Assembly (NCBI RefSeq): GCF_040549485.1
Contig: NZ_JBEPTK010000020.1
Span: forward strand, 16,790 to 80,789
DNA from: Constrictibacter sp. MBR-5
GTDB taxonomy: Bacteria; Pseudomonadota; Alphaproteobacteria; JAJUGE01
Reading direction: 5' to 3'
Length of the DNA: 64,000 nucleotides
Shown here one piece after another: positions 59,470 to 64,000 of this stretch (position 1 is its first letter; each line of letters begins with the position of its first letter). Under the pieces are notes generated by a model. That model searched no databases. It was given only the letters and a program-made list of their open reading frames with translations, and was not told the origin of the DNA. A program made the translations under genes and the position numbers.

Positions 59470-60645
59470 ATGGCTACCGTTACAGCAGCCTCCCCGGAAC
59501 CGAGCCTCGCCAAGCACGCCGAGGGCATGGCCGCCTATCGCCAGGAGGGGATGCGGCGTGCCGCCGAAATCGGAAACCGTGGTCCCGTGCGCTTCGACGC
59601 CGAGGGCCGCCTGCATCCCGACATCCTCGCCGCCTACTGGAAGCACGGCTTCTATATCTTCGAGGGCGTCGTCGGCGCCGACGAGATCGCCGAGCTTCGC
59701 CGCGAGGCGACGGACATGCTGGAGCGCGCCCCCGTCGCCCCCGGCGCCACGCTCGACGCGAAAGGCCGCGAGGCGCTCGGGCTCGATGCGAAGCGCAACC
59801 CCTACAACCTGATCCGTCCCCTGTCGGATCCCGTCGGCGGTACCGAGCTTCTCGGCGGGCGGCACCCCAGCCGCATGGCGGAGCCGACGCCGGAAAGCGA
59901 CGCGCCCGCCTACGTCGTGCACCAGATGCGCGGCATGTGCCAGTACATGCCCGCCGGTCTGCGCCTCTACGGACACCCGCAGCTTCTGACCATCGCCGAA
60001 TCCATCAACGGCGAGGACTTCGTGCCCTTCAACGACGTGATCTTCGTCAAGCAGCCCGGCCTCGGCGGCTCGGTCGCCTGGCACCAGGACGGCGTCACGC
60101 ACTGGAACGCGCCGAACTGGGACGAAGGCATCCACGGCTTCAACTTCCAGGTCCAGCTCTACCCCACGACGGCCGGGAACGCCCTCTGGGTCATGCCGGG
60201 CACGCACAAGCTGGGCCGCGCCGACATCAAGCGTATGGTGGCGGAGAACGGTGGCAGCGAGCAGCTTCCCGGTGCCGTGCCGCTGATCTGTGCCGCCGGC
60301 GACGTCACCATCGTGAACCGCCAGACGCTGCACGGATCGTTCGCCAACACTTCGCCCGACATGCGTATCTCGATCACCTTCGGCTTCCACCGCCGCAGTT
60401 CGGTGCTAGGCGCCAAGGCGGCGCTCAGCATGCAGCAGTACGGCGAGGCGACCTACGACGAGCAGCGCATCGCCGACCGGGCGGCGGTCATCGCCGTCGC
60501 CATCGACGCGCGGCGGCAAAAGCATCCCGAAGAGACTCCGTTCCTCTATCGTCCCTTCGCCGACCGTATCGACGAATTCCGCTTCAACGACGAGACGTTC
60601 GGCAGGGTGCTTCGCGACTACTGCCTGAAGGACCTGGCCATCTGA
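59470..60645 (+). CDS. Phytanoyl-CoA dioxygenase (PhyH) family protein
   Basis: Fe(II)/2-oxoglutarate dioxygenase of 391 residues. The iron facial triad is visible: HxD in GGSVAWHQDGVTHWNAPNWD and the distal His in VNRQTLHGSFANTSPDMRIS, with the 2OG-binding Arg in the latter stretch. QLYPTTAGNALWVMPGTHKL is typical of PhyH. Likely hydroxylates a small lipid-like or secondary metabolite. Probably co-transcribed with the luciferase-like gene. Confidence 0.85.
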   Translation: MATVTAASPEPSLAKHAEGMAAYRQEGMRRAAEIGNRGPVRFDAEGRLHPDILAAYWKHGFYIFEGVVGADEIAELRREATDMLERAPVAPGATLDAKGREALGLDAKRNPYNLIRPLSDPVGGTELLGGRHPSRMAEPTPESDAPAYVVHQMRGMCQYMPAGLRLYGHPQLLTIAESINGEDFVPFNDVIFVKQPGLGGSVAWHQDGVTHWNAPNWDEGIHGFNFQVQLYPTTAGNALWVMPGTHKLGRADIKRMVAENGGSEQLPGAVPLICAAGDVTIVNRQTLHGSFANTSPDMRISITFGFHRRSSVLGAKAALSMQQYGEATYDEQRIADRAAVIAVAIDARRQKHPEETPFLYRPFADRIDEFRFNDETFGRVLRDYCLKDLAI

Positions 60646-60668
60646 CGGTCGGTAACCGCTGCCGGCCG

Positions 60669-61178
60669 TCAGATATCCGGGAGCGCCTCGACGAGTATGC
60701 CCCGCCGTTCGTCAATGTGCAGGGTCACAGGGGTTCCGCCGCGTGTGGCCGGCAGGGAAGCGGTACGCCCGGCGCGCGTGACGGAGCCAAGATCGCCATA
60801 ACCCCGGGCGCGGAGCCGCTGGTCCAGTGCCGGCGGGCCGCCGTCCGGAAGCCATTCCCCGGCAAGCCGAACCGCGACGTCCTCGCGCTCGCCCGCTGCG
60901 GTGAACTGCCGACCGTCGATCGCGATCCCCTTCACCCGCTCGAACCCGAGCGCCGCCAGGGCCCCCGCCACCGCCTGTTCGCTCCGTTCCCGATCGTGCA
61001 TGGCAGCGCTCAGACCCGGGCTGTCCACCGTCCCGGTGGTCGAACGGCTGGCACCGGAGAGCGCGGTCACGGCCGTCGTTCCCGTACCCACGAGCGCTGA
61101 CGCCCCGCCGTTTCCGGCGTTCGGGCCGCAGCCCGCACAGATGAGCGCAACCAACAACGACGTCGTTTGGCGAAGCAT
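60669..61178 (-). CDS. Small putative lipoprotein
   Basis: 169 residues from ATG 61178 (or 61190). Signal sequence SLLVALICAGCGPNAG with a clear lipobox; a Gly/Ser/Thr-rich linker (GTGTTAVTALSGASRSTTGT); and a folded C-terminal domain (AVAGALAALGFERVKGIAID, VTLHIDERRGILVEALPD). The much longer open frame upstream to 62447 is antisense to the App1 gene and is not used. No family recognised. Confidence 0.6.
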   Translation of the reverse strand: MLRQTTSLLVALICAGCGPNAGNGGASALVGTGTTAVTALSGASRSTTGTVDSPGLSAAMHDRERSEQAVAGALAALGFERVKGIAIDGRQFTAAGEREDVAVRLAGEWLPDGGPPALDQRLRARGYGDLGSVTRAGRTASLPATRGGTPVTLHIDERRGILVEALPDI

Positions 61179-61424
61179 TTGAACTTCCATGAATCGAGAA
61201 CCGGGCCAGCATGATGCTGTCAGGCAGCTGAAACTCGCCCCTTTTGGGTGGGTTCCGTCCTCACCGGGCGACCCGGCTTCTCCCGAATGCACTGGCTGGA
61301 TCGCCGCGCGTCCAAACGGGCCGGCCCGAGCGAACATCTTCGCGGCTGACACGTTGGAAATCCTCATACCCACCCCGAGGCGCCACGCGTGGCGCGGATT
61401 TTCCGAAGAAGGCGGTCGGCAGGG

Positions 61425-62525
61425 ATGACGGGAAGAGGTTGGTTCGCGCGCAGGTTCGATGCGCTCAGGCGCATGGCGCGGGTTCTCGGCCGCCCGGTCC
61501 GTCGTGCCGCGCGCGGCGGCGGGGGTGTCGCCGTTCTCGTCTATCGCGGGTACGGTTCGGCGACGGAGATTTTCCTGATCGGCCGCGTATTGCACCAGTA
61601 TGGCGGGCCGCCCAGCGGCGCCGCCTTCGCCGACCTCGTGCGCCGGACGCTGCAGCGCGGGGTGTCCGGCGCCGACCTCACCGCCCGGTTCGGCAGGGAC
61701 GAAGCACGCATATCGACCGATCGCGACGGCTATTTCCGCATCCACCTCCGTCTTGAGCGACCGCCGCCCGCGGCTTGTTGCTGGCACACCGTGGAGGTGA
61801 CGCTGGAGGGCCGGGAGCCCGTCGTCGCGCAGGGCGAGGTGTTCATACCGCCGCCGACCTGCCGGCTCGTCACCATCAGCGACATCGACGACACCGTCGT
61901 CTACACCGGGGTCGCCAACAAGGCGAAGATGCTGTGGCGCCTGTTCATGCAGGATCCGGCCGACCGGGTCGCCTTCCCCGGCACCGCCGCGCTGCTGAGT
62001 GCACTGCATCGCGGCCGCACCGGCGACGAGATGAACCCGATGCTCTACGTCTCGCGCGGGCCCTGGAGCATCTACGAACTCCTCGACGAGTTCTTCAATC
62101 GCCACGAGATCCCCGTCGGGCCGATCCTGTTCCTGCGCGAGTGGGGACTGACGCTGGCCAACCCCCTGCCCCGCCGCGCCAAGGGCCACAAGCTGGCACT
62201 CATCCGGAACATGCTGGAGCTGTACGACACGCTCCCCTTCGTCCTCATCGGCGACAGCGGCCAGAGGGATCCGGAGATCTACGCCCAGATCGTGGAAGAA
62301 CATCCCGGGCGGGTCGAGGCGATCTACATCCGCGACGTCACCCGGAGCGCCGAACGGGACGAGGGCATCGCGGAACTCGGTCGCCAGGTCGAAGCGGCGG
62401 GCAGCACCCTGCTCGTCGCCGCCGACAGCATGGTGATGGCCCGCCATGCGGCGGCGCGCGGGCTGATTGCGCCCGCATTCGAGGCGGAGGTTGCCGAGGA
62501 ACGAGCCGAAGCGGCCTCATCATAG
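61425..62525 (+). CDS. App1-family (DUF2183) phosphatidate-phosphatase-like protein
   Basis: 366 residues. HAD-type catalytic motif DxDxT in RLVTISDIDDTVVYTGVANK, characteristic of the App1/DUF2183 family whose yeast member is a Mg2+-dependent phosphatidate phosphatase. Supporting stretches: NPMLYVSRGPWSIYELLDEF, KGHKLALIRNMLELYDTLPF and VLIGDSGQRDPEIYAQIVEE. N-terminal ~120 residues form the associated beta-rich domain. Start ATG 61425; a GTG at 61389 is possible. Confidence 0.85.
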   Translation: MTGRGWFARRFDALRRMARVLGRPVRRAARGGGGVAVLVYRGYGSATEIFLIGRVLHQYGGPPSGAAFADLVRRTLQRGVSGADLTARFGRDEARISTDRDGYFRIHLRLERPPPAACCWHTVEVTLEGREPVVAQGEVFIPPPTCRLVTISDIDDTVVYTGVANKAKMLWRLFMQDPADRVAFPGTAALLSALHRGRTGDEMNPMLYVSRGPWSIYELLDEFFNRHEIPVGPILFLREWGLTLANPLPRRAKGHKLALIRNMLELYDTLPFVLIGDSGQRDPEIYAQIVEEHPGRVEAIYIRDVTRSAERDEGIAELGRQVEAAGSTLLVAADSMVMARHAAARGLIAPAFEAEVAEERAEAASS

Positions 62526-62691
62526 GGGCGGATGCTTCCGGCGCCGGCCATCCGGACGGTGGTGAGACGCTGCGCCGCAAGAAACTGCCGCGATCCGGGC
62601 GCCACACGGGGCGGTAACCGGCGGCCTCTCGACCGATGTACGCTCCGATGATACGCGTTGAGACAAGACGAAAAACATCGGAGGAAACACA

Positions 62692-63900
62692 ATGCGCTCA
62701 CGTCTTTCTCTGTTGCTCGGTGCGGCCCTGATGGCGTCGGCTCTGCCGGCGGCGGCCGATGTGTCCGGGGACGTCGTGCGGATCGGTGTCCTGAACGACC
62801 AGTCTGGCCTGTATGCCGACAATACCGGTCCCGGATCGGTGATCGCCGCGCGCATGGCCGTGGAGGATTATGGCGGCAAGGTGCTCGGCAAACCGGTCGA
62901 GGTCGTCTTCGCCGACCACCAGAACAAGGCGGATATCGGCTCCAACATCACGCGCCAGTGGGTAGACCAGGAGGGTGTCGACGCGATCGCCGACGTCGGC
63001 AACTCCGCAGTTGCGCTGGCCGTCCAGGCGATCACGCGCGAGAAGAACCGCATCCACCTGAACACCGGCGCCGCCTCGTCCGACCTGACCGGCAAGGAGT
63101 GCTCACCGACCGGCTTCTCCTGGGCCTACGACACGTATGCGCTCGCCTCGGGAACCGGCAAGGCACTGGTGAAGCAGGGCGGCGACACCTGGTTCTTCCT
63201 CTCCGCCGACTATTCCTTCGGTCAGGCTCTGGAGCGCGACACGTCGAAGTTCGTCAAGGAGGCGGGTGGCACCGTCCTCGGCTCCGTGCGCGTGCCGCTG
63301 AACACGTCGGATTTCTCCTCCTTCCTGCTGCAGGCCCAGGGCTCCGGCGCAAAGGTCATCGGCCTTGCGAACGCCGGCGGCGACACGATCAACTCGATCA
63401 AGCAGGCCTCCGAGTTCGGCATCGTCGAAGCCGGCCAGCGGCTCGCCGGCCTGCTCGTGTTCCTGCCGGACATCCACTCCCTCGGTCTCAAGACGGCGCA
63501 GGGGCTGGTCATTACGACGGCCTTCTATTGGGACCAGAACGACGAAACACGTACCTGGAACAAGCGCTTCCAGGAGAGGCACGGCAAGCCCGCGACCTAC
63601 ATCCAGGCCGGCACCTACAGTGCCGTCGCCCACTATCTGAAGGCCATCGAAGCGGCGGGCACGGACGAGGCCAAGGCGGTTTCGGCCAAGATGAAGGAGA
63701 TGCCGGTCAACGACTTCATGACCAAGAACGCGAAGGTTCGCGAAGACGGCCGCGTGGTCCGGGACATGTATCTGGTCCAGGTGAAGACACCGGCGGAGTC
63801 GAAGGGTCCGTGGGACTATTACAAGATCCTGACGACGATTCCGGGCGACGAGGCCTTCCGGCCGCTCGCCGACGGCGGTTGCCCGTTCGTCAAGAAGTGA
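62692..63900 (+). CDS. LivK-type ABC transporter periplasmic binding protein
   Basis: 402 residues with signal peptide SLLLGAALMASALPAAA. Type I periplasmic-binding fold of the branched-chain amino-acid/amide group: IGVLNDQSGLYADNTGPGSV, FADHQNKADIGSNITRQWVD, WFFLSADYSFGQALERDTSK and FAYYWD-like ITTAFYWDQNDETRTWNKRF. In alphaproteobacteria such proteins often bind aromatic acids or amides rather than leucine. GGAGGAAACACA precedes the ATG. Permease genes, if linked, would lie right of the window. Confidence 0.87.
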   Translation: MRSRLSLLLGAALMASALPAAADVSGDVVRIGVLNDQSGLYADNTGPGSVIAARMAVEDYGGKVLGKPVEVVFADHQNKADIGSNITRQWVDQEGVDAIADVGNSAVALAVQAITREKNRIHLNTGAASSDLTGKECSPTGFSWAYDTYALASGTGKALVKQGGDTWFFLSADYSFGQALERDTSKFVKEAGGTVLGSVRVPLNTSDFSSFLLQAQGSGAKVIGLANAGGDTINSIKQASEFGIVEAGQRLAGLLVFLPDIHSLGLKTAQGLVITTAFYWDQNDETRTWNKRFQERHGKPATYIQAGTYSAVAHYLKAIEAAGTDEAKAVSAKMKEMPVNDFMTKNAKVREDGRVVRDMYLVQVKTPAESKGPWDYYKILTTIPGDEAFRPLADGGCPFVKK

Positions 63901-63908
63901 TGCGGCGC

Positions 63909-63938
63909 GGGGGGGGGGGGGGCCCCCCCCCCCCCCCC
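63909..63938. repeat. Poly-G / poly-C tract (G14 then C16)
   Basis: Eight bases after the binding-protein stop codon the sequence reads 14 G followed directly by 16 C, a near-perfect palindrome of homopolymers. It could be a hairpin terminator core without a T-run, but runs of this length are atypical for this chromosome and are a known type of assembly or base-calling artefact. Downstream sequence to the window end shows no recognisable gene. Confidence 0.6.
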
Positions 63939-64000
63939 AAACAATCGAGTGTAGGGTGCGGGGGCGGGTCGCCCCAACACCGCCGCAAAACCGGCACTCA

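Noticed and set aside
61179..62447. Long leftward extension of the small lipoprotein frame
   Set aside because: It is antisense to the App1-family gene and lacks protein-like composition; the lipoprotein signal sequence begins at 61178.
1..64000. FtsK-orienting KOPS (GGGNAGGG) polarity as proof of dif position
   Set aside because: Some octamers point to the site (18641, 27728, 31918 on +; 45628, 48844, 55293, 62164 as complements), but at least two opposite ones lie left (3652, about 11187). A genome-wide count is needed; the eye sample is too small.
1..64000. tRNA, rRNA or CRISPR array
   Set aside because: No cloverleaf-type conserved stretches, rRNA motifs or regularly spaced repeats were recognised; a tRNAscan/Infernal search would be decisive.

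Overview
The window is a GC-rich bacterial chromosome segment that looks like an alphaproteobacterium, probably of the Rhodospirillales or a neighbouring order. The main evidence is the lptC-lptA-lptB-rpoN-hpf-ptsN cluster at the left, the rlpA-dacA-tmk-holB-metG-tatD-MBL cluster at the right, and a long-form Hpf. The genus cannot be fixed from the sequence. I see no rRNA, tRNA or CRISPR array.

Layout: 0-6 kb holds LPS/Kdo and LPS-export genes, sigma-54, ribosome hibernation factor and PtsN. 6-13.8 kb holds tadA, metY, a Sel1 protein, an unknown membrane protein and a 1.4-kaa AsmA protein with three internal repeats. 13.8-18.8 kb is a leftward isoprenoid block (dxs, ispA, xseB), an HDAC-like hydrolase and a lipoprotein. 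18.8-26.5 kb is a mixed region: two tiny membrane proteins plus an XRE regulator, a racemase-like enzyme, a phosphatase, a sensor kinase, EamA, SDR and MFS proteins. 26.5-31.5 kb runs rightward: NUDIX, cupin, pyrE, hyi, a peptide-binding protein and GNAT. mazG follows on the minus strand.

The most notable object is an 11.55-kb provirus at about 32.4-43.95 kb. It carries a repressor, a DUF736-like protein with an SSB-type acidic tail, a rolling-circle-type Rep, a zinc-finger protein, a HerA/P9-like packaging ATPase, a PM2 P2-like double-jelly-roll major capsid protein, a series of small membrane proteins, a beta-helix spike, a transglycosylase, a holin-like protein and a tiny basic protein resembling Microviridae J. 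This is a corticovirus-like (PM2-like) tailless, membrane-containing phage. It has no integrase. Both ends carry a dif-like site: a complete one at 43934-43961 and one with a degenerate XerD arm at 32381-32408. The element therefore appears to integrate by hijacking host XerC/XerD at dif, as CTX-type filamentous phages do. It splits a leftward operon: in the empty chromosome mazG would start about 52 bp after the MBL-hydrolase gene, with dif between them.

Right of the provirus, 44-51 kb is the leftward housekeeping operon (MBL hydrolase, tatD, metG, holB, tmk, dacA, rlpA). 51-56.3 kb holds an enoyl-CoA hydratase, an M23 peptidase and a type I secretion ABC/MFP pair. 56.4-63.9 kb holds small membrane proteins, a CtaG-like protein, a luciferase-like monooxygenase with a PhyH dioxygenase, a lipoprotein, an App1-type phosphatase and a LivK-type binding protein. 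The window ends near a suspicious poly-G/poly-C tract.
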